Source: Verrucomicrobia bacterium UBA3214 (GTDB lineage: Bacteria; Verrucomicrobiota; Kiritimatiellia; RFP12; UBA1067). From it: 11,213 nucleotides of DNA. Location of the stretch: NCBI GenBank assembly GCA_002363575.1, contig DEWI01000072.1, positions 1 through 11,213 of the forward strand, written 5' to 3'. The notes below the pieces were generated by a model, which was not told the DNA's origin, did not search any database, and worked only from the letters and a program-made list of their open reading frames with translations. Made by a program: the position numbers and the translations under genes. Below, piece after piece: positions 1 through 6,213 of the stretch. Each line of letters begins with the position of its first letter. Positions within the stretch are counted from its first letter, which is position 1.

Positions 1-1575
1 CCACTTCCCGCCGGGCTGGTCGGCGGGCACGGAGAATTCTTCGCATGAAAGCGCGCCTTCCGCGCTCGTCACGAGCGTCTTCTTCGCATACAGATCGCCA
101 AGAGGATTCAAAAGCTCGACGACGACGGGCTGCGGCCGCCCCGCCACTCCGCGGCCATTGCGAAGGAGCGCGCCGAGAAAGATTTTCTCGCCGTGCCTGT
201 AGATGCCGCGCTCCGTCCAGACGAATGCGCTGGATGCGTCCGGCTTGACATACGGCTCGCGCGACGCGACGGGATACGTCTCATCGACGAAGCAGGAATT
301 GCGAAGCGCGAGGAACGTGGCGTCCGCGCCGCCGGGTGCGCGCGCGACGACGGCGAAAGGCTCGCCGGGCGCGATGCGATCGGGCCGGCAGAGGCCGTCC
401 GCGTCCGTTCTGCCTTTGGCGACAAGCACGTTTGCGGAAGAATAGACGAGTATCTCCGCGCCTTCGACGCATTTGCCGCTAGTGAACGAATTCAGCCACA
501 CGAGGAGCGCGCCGCCGTCGTCGAGCCTGCGCACAGAAAGCGCGAGATCGCTCACGCATACGACGCGGAAGCGATATGGATTGGCGCCGCTCTCGCCGTA
601 CCAGCCACCATCGTCTCGATCCTTGCCGGCGATGGCGGCGCGCACGAGATATATGCCTCTCGCGGCGCCCGCGCGCGGCGCGTCTTCCGCCGGATCGGGG
701 ATGGGCGGAATCTTGCAGCGCACGGAGGCGGGCTTGTTCGGCGCCCCTTCGGCGCCGAGCACGGACACGACGGGCTCGCCGGAAATGTCGCGCACGAATT
801 CCTCGCGCTGCGACGCGCTCGCGCTCCACGATTTCCAAATCCTTGAATACTCGCCTTCCTCGAGCGCGAGCATCTGCACGATGTTGGCGGCGGGGACGCG
901 GCGCACGGCGACTTCCACGGCGGGGACATTCACGCACTTCAAAGAAATCTCCGGCGACTCCGTCGCCGGCAGGTAGCGCCCGGAATCAGCGAAATCGACG
1001 TGCGGATCGAGCGGCGCGCGCTGGAAGCGATAGACGAAATCCTCCGCGAGCGCGGGCGCGTCTGCGCCGCCGTGCGCCGGGAAGCCCTTGCGGATGCGCA
1101 GCGTGACGTTGGTGCCGAACGCGAAATCGCCGGTGATCGTGAGAATCGGCAGATACCCGTCCGTCGCCGGATGGTCGCCGTGCGGCGTGGTGTAGCGCAT
1201 GGATAGCGCGCCCGCCTCAAGCGGCTCCACGCTCACATACTGCCGCACAACATCCATGTCGGGACGCAGCGAAAACTGCACGCGCAGAGAATCCTTCCCG
1301 GCGTATTCGACTTTCTCGACGGCGAACGGCGCCGGGCTGGCCGCTTGCGCGGCCGCGCGCGCCCTGGCGTCCGCCTCGTCGCGGGCTTTTGCGGCGTCGG
1401 CGATTTCCTTGCGCGCGGCCTCGCCGGCATCGGCGCCCTGCTCTTTCAACAGCGCGATCTGCCGTTGCAATCCATCCGCGCGCTCCTGGAGCCGGATGTT
1501 GGAAACACCGAGAAAAACCGCGGCGGCTGTTGCCGCTGCGGCGATGACCGCGACGAATTTGGCTGATCTGGGCAT
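1..1575 (-). CDS. Bacterial alpha-2-macroglobulin family protein, N-terminal part (C-terminus beyond left edge)
   Basis: The frame stays open from the ATG at 1575 to base 1, giving 525 residues with no stop. Residues 5-24 form an Ala-rich hydrophobic segment without a clear lipobox, so a signal anchor or signal peptide. Residues about 27-85 are rich in Glu, Ala, Lys and Arg and look like a coiled coil. Beta-rich macroglobulin-type segments follow. Around residues 350-430 the order SDLALSVRR, GKCVEGAEILVY, GRTDADG is typical of the domain before the bait region. WTERGIYRHGEKIFLGALLR (residues 453-472) is the hallmark (usually RGIYRPGE) of this family. Known members are periplasmic protease-trapping proteins of about 1500-2000 aa, often next to a penicillin-binding protein 1C gene, so roughly two thirds, including any CxEQ thioester, lies outside the window. 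An in-frame stop at 1618-1620 leaves 1575 as the only ATG start; its SD site is weak. The gene follows serA by 173 bases. Family call is firm; thioester status is unknown. Confidence 0.85.
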   Translation of the reverse strand, partial: MPRSAKFVAVIAAAATAAAVFLGVSNIRLQERADGLQRQIALLKEQGADAGEAARKEIADAAKARDEADARARAAAQAASPAPFAVEKVEYAGKDSLRVQFSLRPDMDVVRQYVSVEPLEAGALSMRYTTPHGDHPATDGYLPILTITGDFAFGTNVTLRIRKGFPAHGGADAPALAEDFVYRFQRAPLDPHVDFADSGRYLPATESPEISLKCVNVPAVEVAVRRVPAANIVQMLALEEGEYSRIWKSWSASASQREEFVRDISGEPVVSVLGAEGAPNKPASVRCKIPPIPDPAEDAPRAGAARGIYLVRAAIAGKDRDDGGWYGESGANPYRFRVVCVSDLALSVRRLDDGGALLVWLNSFTSGKCVEGAEILVYSSANVLVAKGRTDADGLCRPDRIAPGEPFAVVARAPGGADATFLALRNSCFVDETYPVASREPYVKPDASSAFVWTERGIYRHGEKIFLGALLRNGRGVAGRPQPVVVELLNPLGDLYAKKTLVTSAEGALSCEEFSVPADQPGGKW

Positions 1576-1748
1576 GGCGCTCGTCCGCTTGGTTTTCGAG
1601 ATTGTGTTGTTGGGGCTTCAAACTGCAAATCAAGCGGCCGGACGGCACGCGCGGCATGTCCGCCGCGCTCCCCGCGAGCTTCGCAAAGAATCTTTTGCGG
1701 GCGCTCCGGAGCGCCGTCCGTCCGCTTCGCCGCCGGCGGCGCGCCGGC
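1576..1748 (-). other. serA to alpha-2-macroglobulin intergenic region with GC-rich inverted repeats
   Basis: This 173-base gap holds three symmetric elements in the order transcribed: a 7-bp stem with a 3-base loop at 1732-1748, directly after the serA stop; a perfect 16-base palindrome GGCGCTCCGGAGCGCC at 1700-1715; and a CGCAAA/TTTGCG stem at 1682-1699. None is followed by a real T-run, so they are not clear intrinsic terminators. They may slow polymerase or protect the serA 3' end. I see no convincing promoter for the downstream gene, so it may be read through from serA. Confidence 0.5.
1700..1715. repeat. Perfect 16-bp palindrome
   Basis: GGCGCTCCGGAGCGCC is identical to its reverse complement. 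It sits 34-49 bases beyond the serA stop. It could be part of a transcript hairpin or a binding site for a dimeric protein; the sequence alone does not decide. Confidence 0.6.
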
Positions 1749-2921
1749 TTACTTGATTACTCTGACGCGGATGACGGCGTCGGAATTCGCGAGGGCATCG
1801 ACGACATCCTGCGGCACCGGCGAATCGGCGTCGAGGAGCGTGTAGGCGAAGTCGCCGCGCGATTTGTTCGCGATCGCGTCGATATTGACGCCCGCCTTGC
1901 CGAGTATCGAAGTGAACGTGCCGATCATGTTGGCGACGTTCTTGTGGCATATCGCGATGCGCGCGGCCTTCGAAGGAACGCCGAGCGAGCACGCCGGATA
2001 GTTGACGGAGTTGGTGATGTTGCCGTTCTCGAGATAGTCGCGCATCTCGCGCACGGCCATGACGGCGCAATTGTCCTCCGCCTCTTCCGTGGAAGCGCCG
2101 AGGTGCGGAATCACGAGGCAGCCCTTCTGGCCGGCCGTCGTGGCGTTCGGGAAATCGGAGACGTACTTGCGCACCTTCCCGGACTCCAAGGCCGCGAGCA
2201 TGTCCTTCTCGTTGACGAGCGCATCGCGCGCCGCGTTGATGATGATGACGCCGCGCTTCATCATGGCGATCGCGTCGGCATTGATCATGCCCTTGGTGGA
2301 ATCGAGCGCGGGAACGTGGATGGTGATGAAATCGCACGTGCTGTAGATGGTCTCGACATTCTTGCAGTGCTTGACGGAATGATCGAGATTCCACGCCGCA
2401 TCGACCGAGAGATACGGATCGTAGCCATAGACTTCCATGCCGAGTTCGATCGCCGCGTTCGCCACCTTCTGGCCGATCGCGCCAAGGCCGATCACGCCGA
2501 GCTTCTTGCCTTGGATTTCCGTGCCGGCGAAGGCCTTCTTCGCCTTCTCGGCGGTCTTGGCGATGGCGGGATCGGCGGCATTCTCCTTCACCCATTCGAC
2601 GCCGCCTACGATGTCGCGGCTCGCCAGGAGCATCGCGGCGATCACGAGTTCCTTGACGCCGTTGGCGTTCGCGCCCGGGGTGTTGAAAACCACGATCCCC
2701 TTCTTCGCGTATTCGGCGTGCGGGATGTTGTTTACGCCTGCGCCTGCGCGGGCGACGGCGAGGAGCTTCGGTCCGGGCGTCAGCTCGTCCATCTTCGCCG
2801 AGCGCACGAAAGCGGCGTCGGCATCTTCGAAAGCCTCGGTCCTTGTGTAGTTGTCGTCGAGTTTGTCGAGGCCGACTTCGGCGATCGGGTTGAGGCATGC
2901 GTACTTGTACTGCTTGTTCAT
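1749..2921 (-). CDS. serA: D-3-phosphoglycerate dehydrogenase, short ACT-domain type
   Basis: It oxidises 3-phosphoglycerate to 3-phosphohydroxypyruvate with NAD+, the first step of serine biosynthesis, in the cytosol. The protein has 390 residues. Residues about 1-95 and 280-310 form the substrate-binding half, with the family segments ARAGAGVNNIP (58-68) and NTPGANANGVKELV (80-93). The Rossmann half has GLGAIG at 145-150 and the NAD-binding Asp168 in YGYDPY. Arg232 (NAARDALVNE) and His273 (IPHLGAST) are the expected catalytic residues. Residues about 320-390 are a C-terminal ACT domain (IGTFTSILGKAGVNIDAI). The usual catalytic Glu between these two residues is not visible: from Asp256 to His273 there is no acidic residue. 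I chose the ATG at 2921 because GGAAGG lies about 7 bases ahead and MNKQYKYACLNP fits the family; an in-frame ATG at 2948 would add nine residues without a good SD. It has its own promoter at 2983-2991. Confidence 0.95.
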   Translation of the reverse strand: MNKQYKYACLNPIAEVGLDKLDDNYTRTEAFEDADAAFVRSAKMDELTPGPKLLAVARAGAGVNNIPHAEYAKKGIVVFNTPGANANGVKELVIAAMLLASRDIVGGVEWVKENAADPAIAKTAEKAKKAFAGTEIQGKKLGVIGLGAIGQKVANAAIELGMEVYGYDPYLSVDAAWNLDHSVKHCKNVETIYSTCDFITIHVPALDSTKGMINADAIAMMKRGVIIINAARDALVNEKDMLAALESGKVRKYVSDFPNATTAGQKGCLVIPHLGASTEEAEDNCAVMAVREMRDYLENGNITNSVNYPACSLGVPSKAARIAICHKNVANMIGTFTSILGKAGVNIDAIANKSRGDFAYTLLDADSPVPQDVVDALANSDAVIRVRVIK

Positions 2922-2955
2922 CTTGTTTCCTTCCGTAGAGTTTATCATGGAATTA

Positions 2956-2975
2956 GTCCGTCACGCATGAGGGAC
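2956..2975 (-). promoter_or_regulatory. Interrupted palindrome at the start of the serA transcript
   Basis: The minus strand reads GTCC-C-TCA-TGCG-TGA-C-GGAC: seven pairs, one C/C mismatch and a 4-base loop. It begins about 7 bases downstream of the -10 box, so the mRNA would open with this hairpin, or it could be an operator over the start site. What it does is inference. Confidence 0.45.
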
Positions 2976-2982
2976 GAGGAAT

Positions 2983-2991
2983 ATTATAGCA
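2983..2991 (-). promoter_or_regulatory. serA extended -10 promoter
   Basis: The minus strand has TGCTATAAT, a perfect extended -10 (TGnTATAAT). No good -35 hexamer lies at the right distance (GCGCCG at 17 bases), which fits extended -10 promoters. A start near 2976 would give a 5' UTR of about 55 bases before the ATG at 2921. Confidence 0.75.
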
Positions 2992-3019
2992 TAAATCCGC
3001 GCGCGCGGCGCATGGCAAA

Positions 3020-3058
3020 GCGCGAATCCGTCGCGTTTGTTCCGCTCCGGATTCGCGC
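3020..3058 (-). terminator. Long stem-loop after fucU, probable operon terminator
   Basis: Arms GCGCGAATCCG (3020-3030) and CGGATTCGCGC (3048-3058) are perfect 11-bp complements around a 17-base loop. In the minus direction the stem is followed by only TTT, so it is a weak intrinsic terminator at best. Its place between the fucU stop (3082) and the serA promoter (2983-2991) suits an operon end. An operator role cannot be excluded. Confidence 0.55.
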
Positions 3059-3081
3059 CGCCCGCGGCGACTTGCCGCCCG

Positions 3082-3621
3082 CTACGCCTGCGCAGGCAGG
3101 GGCGTGACGCCTTTCTTGAGGATTATGTTGCCGTATTTGGCCGTTTCGCCGGATATGACGACTGCGTAGGCCTTCTTGGCGCGCTCGTAGAAGGCGAAGC
3201 GCTCGACGCGCTCGATTTCGCCTGTGTAACCCAGCGCCTTGCGATACTTCGCCTCGACGGCGGGATCGAGCGTATCGCCGGGCACCGCGGCCATCATGAC
3301 CACGGGCGTGGCGTATGCATCAAGCTCGAAGAGCGGGATGATGCCGGCGAGAAGCGTATCGGCGCCGAGTCCGTCGGCGCGCAGCACGCGGGAGTTGAAC
3401 GTATGGCCGGGAAAATGCGCGTCCGAAATGACGATTTCATCGCCATGGCCCATTTCGGCGAGCGTCTTGAGCAAATCCGGCGAGATCGCCGGGGATATAC
3501 CTTTCAACATTCCTGTACCTTCCTTTCTTTGGGAAATTTCCTGCGCGGCGCCGCCGGGCAGCGCGAACGCCGCAGCCATCGCGGCTGTACCGGAGACGAA
3601 CTCGCGGCGCGTCATTTCCAT
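3082..3621 (-). CDS. fucU: L-fucose mutarotase (RbsD/FucU family) with Tat signal leader and internal start
   Basis: FucU interconverts the anomers of L-fucose and related sugars and is normally cytosolic. Residues 38-179 (from MLKGIS, ATG at 3510) form a complete 142-aa FucU, nearly the length of E. coli FucU (about 140 aa). The conserved segments are all present: [62 protein letters not shown] and [14 protein letters not shown]. The catalytic His (H22 counted from MLKG) and the Tyr-Gly-Asn pocket (Y126-N128) are intact. In frame upstream is a 37-aa extension with a twin-arginine motif (TRREFV), an Ala-rich core and a GAAQ cleavage-like site. The ATG at 3621 has GGAGG (3629-3633) 7 bases ahead, and the one at 3510 has AAGGAAGG (3518-3525) 7 bases ahead, so both starts look usable. 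An ATG at 3615, overlapping the GH116 stop as ATGA, is a third option. The GH116 gene overlaps by 10 bases, implying coupling. FucU identity is very firm; export is inferred. Confidence 0.9.
   Translation of the reverse strand: MEMTRREFVSGTAAMAAAFALPGGAAQEISQRKEGTGMLKGISPAISPDLLKTLAEMGHGDEIVISDAHFPGHTFNSRVLRADGLGADTLLAGIIPLFELDAYATPVVMMAAVPGDTLDPAVEAKYRKALGYTGEIERVERFAFYERAKKAYAVVISGETAKYGNIILKKGVTPLPAQA
3518..3525 (-). promoter_or_regulatory. Internal ribosome binding site for the leaderless FucU form
   Basis: AAGGAAGG lies inside the codons for Lys-Glu-Gly of the leader linker and ends 7 bases before the ATG at 3510. That ATG is where FucU proteins normally begin. The site could produce a cytosolic form beside the exported one. 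Confidence 0.65.
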
Positions 3622-5954
3622 ATGACATCCTCCGCATTGCCGCCGTGGGTCTTGAGCCAAGCGAGCAGGCAGTTCCACGACGCCATCGAGCGCGCGTAGT
3701 TGTGGCCGCACTCCGGCTCGCTGAAGGGATTGCGCTTCAGGCCGTCGTGGCGGTCGCGCACAGCCTTCACGACTTTCAGCGCGTCGGCATCCATACCCTG
3801 GAAAATCATTTCGGCGGCGGCGACGTATTCGAAACCCGTCATGACTTCGCCGAAATACGGGAACGGGCGCGCGAGGCGGCCGCGCGGCCACGCGCCCATC
3901 AAGAGGCCGGCTTCCTCGCACGCGCAGTACGTGCGCATGTTGTTGAAGTGGCGCGAGAAATCGCCGAGCCAGTTCCAGCGCATTATCGCTTTGCACGCGG
4001 CGGCGAGATTTTCTTTCTTCGCCAGATCCCCGAGATCCCAGAGATGGGCCATCTGCTGGCCGACGAGCTGATCGACGAGGCAGCACTTTCCAAGCTGGTA
4101 TGGCTTGTCCGCGAACTTCTCGGGGATGCGCTGCTCGTAGTACTCGCCGTTGAAAAGCTCTTCGTCGATGCGCCGCGAGCCTTTCGCGAAGATCGCGCGG
4201 CATTCCACGGCGAACGCGGCGTCGCCGCAGGCGGCGGCCATTTCTTCCGCTGCGCGCAGCGCCCCGAGATACCAAAAGCCCATCTGCGGATTGGGGCCGT
4301 AGTAGTTCACGTCCATCGTGTTGTGCTGCTCGCCGTCCATCAATCCGGATTTGCCGGCGTCCCAACTCTTCCAGGCGTACTCAAGAGCTTTCTTTACGTT
4401 CGGCCACATCGCCTTCAGCCAGGCATCGTCGCCGAAAATCTTCCATTCGCGGAAGGCTTTCATGATGCAGCCCATCTGGCCGTCGGCAGCGGTGCGGTAG
4501 TTCTGCCTGGCGTCCAGCGGAAGCGCGACGCGGAACGCCATCGCGCCCGTCTGCGGATTCATCGCGTGGTTGAACTCGACTTCGCGCATGGATCTGGCCA
4601 GATCGGGGAACAGGCAGGCGACCGCGTTCTCGTAGTTCCAGACGTGCGTGCAACTACCCTGGCAGGAGCCTTCGTGGTCGTGCACGCCTTCCCAGCCGAC
4701 GAGATGCCCGGAAGGCAGGCGGAAAACGGTCTGCGATTTCAGCACGGCGAGATTGGAAAGCGCCGCTTCCTTGAGCGCGGCGGGCGCGTCGAGCGCCAGC
4801 ACTTTGCGAGTGAACCCGAGCGTCTTCTCCTCGAGCGCGGGAAGGCGCGGAACGATTTTCTTCGCGGCGTCCCATGCGTCGGCGTAGAATTGCGAATACC
4901 AGTTGCCGACGATTGTTTTCACGTCCGTCCACGCCGGGCGGTTCGGGAAGTTCCATGTGAAAGCGAAGCGGAAGGACTTCTCGCCGTTCGCGGGGATCGT
5001 CTTTTTCAGGCAGAAGGCGCCATGGGGCGTCCCGGAGGCGCCGCGATTCATTTCGCCGTCGTCGGAAAGGTCGTCCCAGAAATCGAGGATGGTGCCGCTC
5101 CAAGCGGCGGAGGCGAGCGTTTCGCGATGCGAAAGCGCGCCATCGTCATCTGGCGTCGTCAGCGCGAAGGTGCCCCACGCCGGCGAATGCTTTGCGACGC
5201 CGTCGGAATAGCACATTATGCCGCGCAGGCCGCCGGCTTCCAGATACGCGATCTTGTTGTCCTTCTCTCCGCCGGTCTTCGAAAGGCGGCGGCTGCTGAA
5301 GCCGGCCGGATTGCCGTCGTTGCCGACGAAGTTGCGCACGAACGCGGCGACGGAGACTTCGAGAGGCTCGGCGGACGTGTTTTCCACGACATACTCGAGC
5401 GAGGCGACCGGCAGCGAGCTCTCCGCGCTGTCGCCAGGCACGAAAGGAGAGAAGCCCTTGACCGCCACTTTGACGGGAAGCTCCTTGTCGGCCAGCCGGA
5501 CGACCGCGAAAGGGAACGCGGCTTCGCACGACGCCTCGCGAAAACGCGGCAAGCCGCTTTGTGGCGTGCAGCGGCCTTCGGCGGCGTAGAATTCGGAAGG
5601 ATGCAGAGGCCCGGCCAGCATCGTTGTGGATTCATGCGACGCGCCCTTCACGCGGATCGCGAAGAACGTGCGCGCGGCCGGTCCGCGCTCCGATTCGCTC
5701 AACGACTTGTTCGCACGGTTCATGATTTCCCAATCGACAAGCTCGCCGCGGCCCGAAAGCGAAACCGAGCCGCAGCCTATGCCGCCCATCGGCAAAGCAA
5801 GATGGAGAAGATGGTCGCCGTCGAATCTTCTCGCGACCGGCCACCGGCCGTCTTGCGCGCCTGCGACGCATGCGAGGAGCGAAGCGAGCAACGCGAAAAG
5901 AGCGCTCACATTCCCGGATGCGCGGCAAACAGACGCTGTAAAGCTTTTTGACAT
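3612..5954 (-). CDS. Exported GH116-family beta-glycosidase (DUF608/GBA2-like)
   Basis: The 780-aa protein has the two-domain plan of GH116. An N-terminal beta-sandwich (about residues 40-350) opens with [24 protein letters not shown], the family's glycine-rich start. An (alpha/alpha)6-barrel follows (about 375-775) with [10 protein letters not shown] (420-429), [17 protein letters not shown] (436-452), [18 protein letters not shown] (540-557) and [16 protein letters not shown] (677-692). By comparison with GBA2 (E527/D677) and SSO1353, the nucleophile is probably Glu422 and the acid/base Asp548; Glu428 is an alternative. Known GH116 enzymes are retaining beta-glucosidases, xylosidases or related; the substrate here cannot be read. 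Residues 15-33 form a signal peptide, with AGA-Q as a signal peptidase I site and LLAC as a possible but imperfect lipobox. The ATG at 5954 has GAAGGG about 9 bases ahead; ATGs at 5975 and 5960 are less well placed. It heads a two-gene unit with fucU. Confidence 0.88.
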   Translation of the reverse strand: MSKSFTASVCRASGNVSALFALLASLLACVAGAQDGRWPVARRFDGDHLLHLALPMGGIGCGSVSLSGRGELVDWEIMNRANKSLSESERGPAARTFFAIRVKGASHESTTMLAGPLHPSEFYAAEGRCTPQSGLPRFREASCEAAFPFAVVRLADKELPVKVAVKGFSPFVPGDSAESSLPVASLEYVVENTSAEPLEVSVAAFVRNFVGNDGNPAGFSSRRLSKTGGEKDNKIAYLEAGGLRGIMCYSDGVAKHSPAWGTFALTTPDDDGALSHRETLASAAWSGTILDFWDDLSDDGEMNRGASGTPHGAFCLKKTIPANGEKSFRFAFTWNFPNRPAWTDVKTIVGNWYSQFYADAWDAAKKIVPRLPALEEKTLGFTRKVLALDAPAALKEAALSNLAVLKSQTVFRLPSGHLVGWEGVHDHEGSCQGSCTHVWNYENAVACLFPDLARSMREVEFNHAMNPQTGAMAFRVALPLDARQNYRTAADGQMGCIMKAFREWKIFGDDAWLKAMWPNVKKALEYAWKSWDAGKSGLMDGEQHNTMDVNYYGPNPQMGFWYLGALRAAEEMAAACGDAAFAVECRAIFAKGSRRIDEELFNGEYYEQRIPEKFADKPYQLGKCCLVDQLVGQQMAHLWDLGDLAKKENLAAACKAIMRWNWLGDFSRHFNNMRTYCACEEAGLLMGAWPRGRLARPFPYFGEVMTGFEYVAAAEMIFQGMDADALKVVKAVRDRHDGLKRNPFSEPECGHNYARSMASWNCLLAWLKTHGGNAEDVIWK
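3629..3633 (-). promoter_or_regulatory. Shine-Dalgarno site for the Tat-leader FucU start
   Basis: A perfect GGAGG inside the last codons of the GH116 gene ends 7 bases before the ATG at 3621. It is the main reason to treat the Tat leader as translated and to prefer 3621 over the ATG at 3615. Confidence 0.75.
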
Positions 5955-5984
5955 TTGCATATTCCCTTCAGCCATTGTATTTAC

Positions 5985-5993
5985 AGTATAGCA
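5985..5993 (-). promoter_or_regulatory. GH116-fucU extended -10 promoter
   Basis: The minus strand has TGCTATACT, matching the extended -10 consensus at all but one position and closely resembling the serA promoter (TATGCTATA then A or C then T). A weak -35 (TTGCGC, spacing 18) lies inside the hairpin at 6001-6028. A start near 5978 would leave a leader of about 24 bases. Confidence 0.6.
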
Positions 5994-6000
5994 TATTCAG

Positions 6001-6028
6001 GCCCGGCGGCGCAACAGCGCAGCCGGGC
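6001..6028. repeat. Strong 12-bp stem-loop overlapping the GH116 promoter
   Basis: Arms GCCCGGCGGCGC and GCGCAGCCGGGC pair over 12 positions with one mismatch around an AACA loop. No T-run follows in either direction. It covers the expected -35 region of the GH116 promoter, so it may be an operator, or a Rho-type end for the upstream transcript. Confidence 0.6.
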
Positions 6029-6090
6029 AGAAAACAACGGCATTGGATTGCCGGACTTTCGCGATCGCCCGCACGCGCATACGCAGCAGC

Positions 6091-6125
6091 AAAAAAGCCC
6101 GCAATGCGAAAACCGGTTTCGAGCC
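6091..6125 (-). terminator. Possible intrinsic terminator after the GH-A gene
   Basis: On the minus strand GCTCG and CGGGC can pair (one G-T wobble) around an inner CGAAA/TTTCG hairpin with a CCGG tip, and six T residues (6096-6091) follow directly. It lies about 90 bases past the stop at 6214. The stem is short and imperfect, so this is tentative. Confidence 0.45.
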
Positions 6126-6213
6126 TTGTCCAGCGGCGGCGCGAGGCCTGGCCGGCGCGGGACTGGAAGACCTGCCGCGCCATAGGCGACGGTTCGGGGA
6201 TTGCAGGCGCGGC

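Larger units (their letters stand above)
5955..6213. other. Intergenic region between the GH-A and GH116 genes
   Basis: These 259 bases hold, in the transcribed direction, a possible terminator (6091-6125), a strong hairpin (6001-6028) and the GH116 promoter (5985-5993). I see no convincing gene on either strand; the short open frames have no SD site or recognisable motif. Confidence 0.6.

Noticed and set aside
193..846. Plus-strand open frame opposite the alpha-2-macroglobulin
   Set aside because: The minus strand shows clear macroglobulin motifs in a frame open to the window edge; the plus product has none.
1602..3107. A 501-codon plus-strand open frame opposite serA
   Set aside because: The product is Arg/Asp/Val/His-rich with no family resemblance, and it covers the whole of a textbook serA including its promoter.
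3622..4365. Extension of the FucU frame upstream of 3621
   Set aside because: It runs inside the GH116 gene in another frame, is Arg-rich and has no SD site; GGAGG before 3621 and the Tat motif mark the real start.
3645..5951. A 768-codon open frame on the plus strand opposite the GH116 gene
   Set aside because: It is an antisense shadow in GC-rich DNA: low-complexity Arg/Ala/His/Val-rich product, no recognisable motif, no SD site, while the opposite strand carries a clear GH116.
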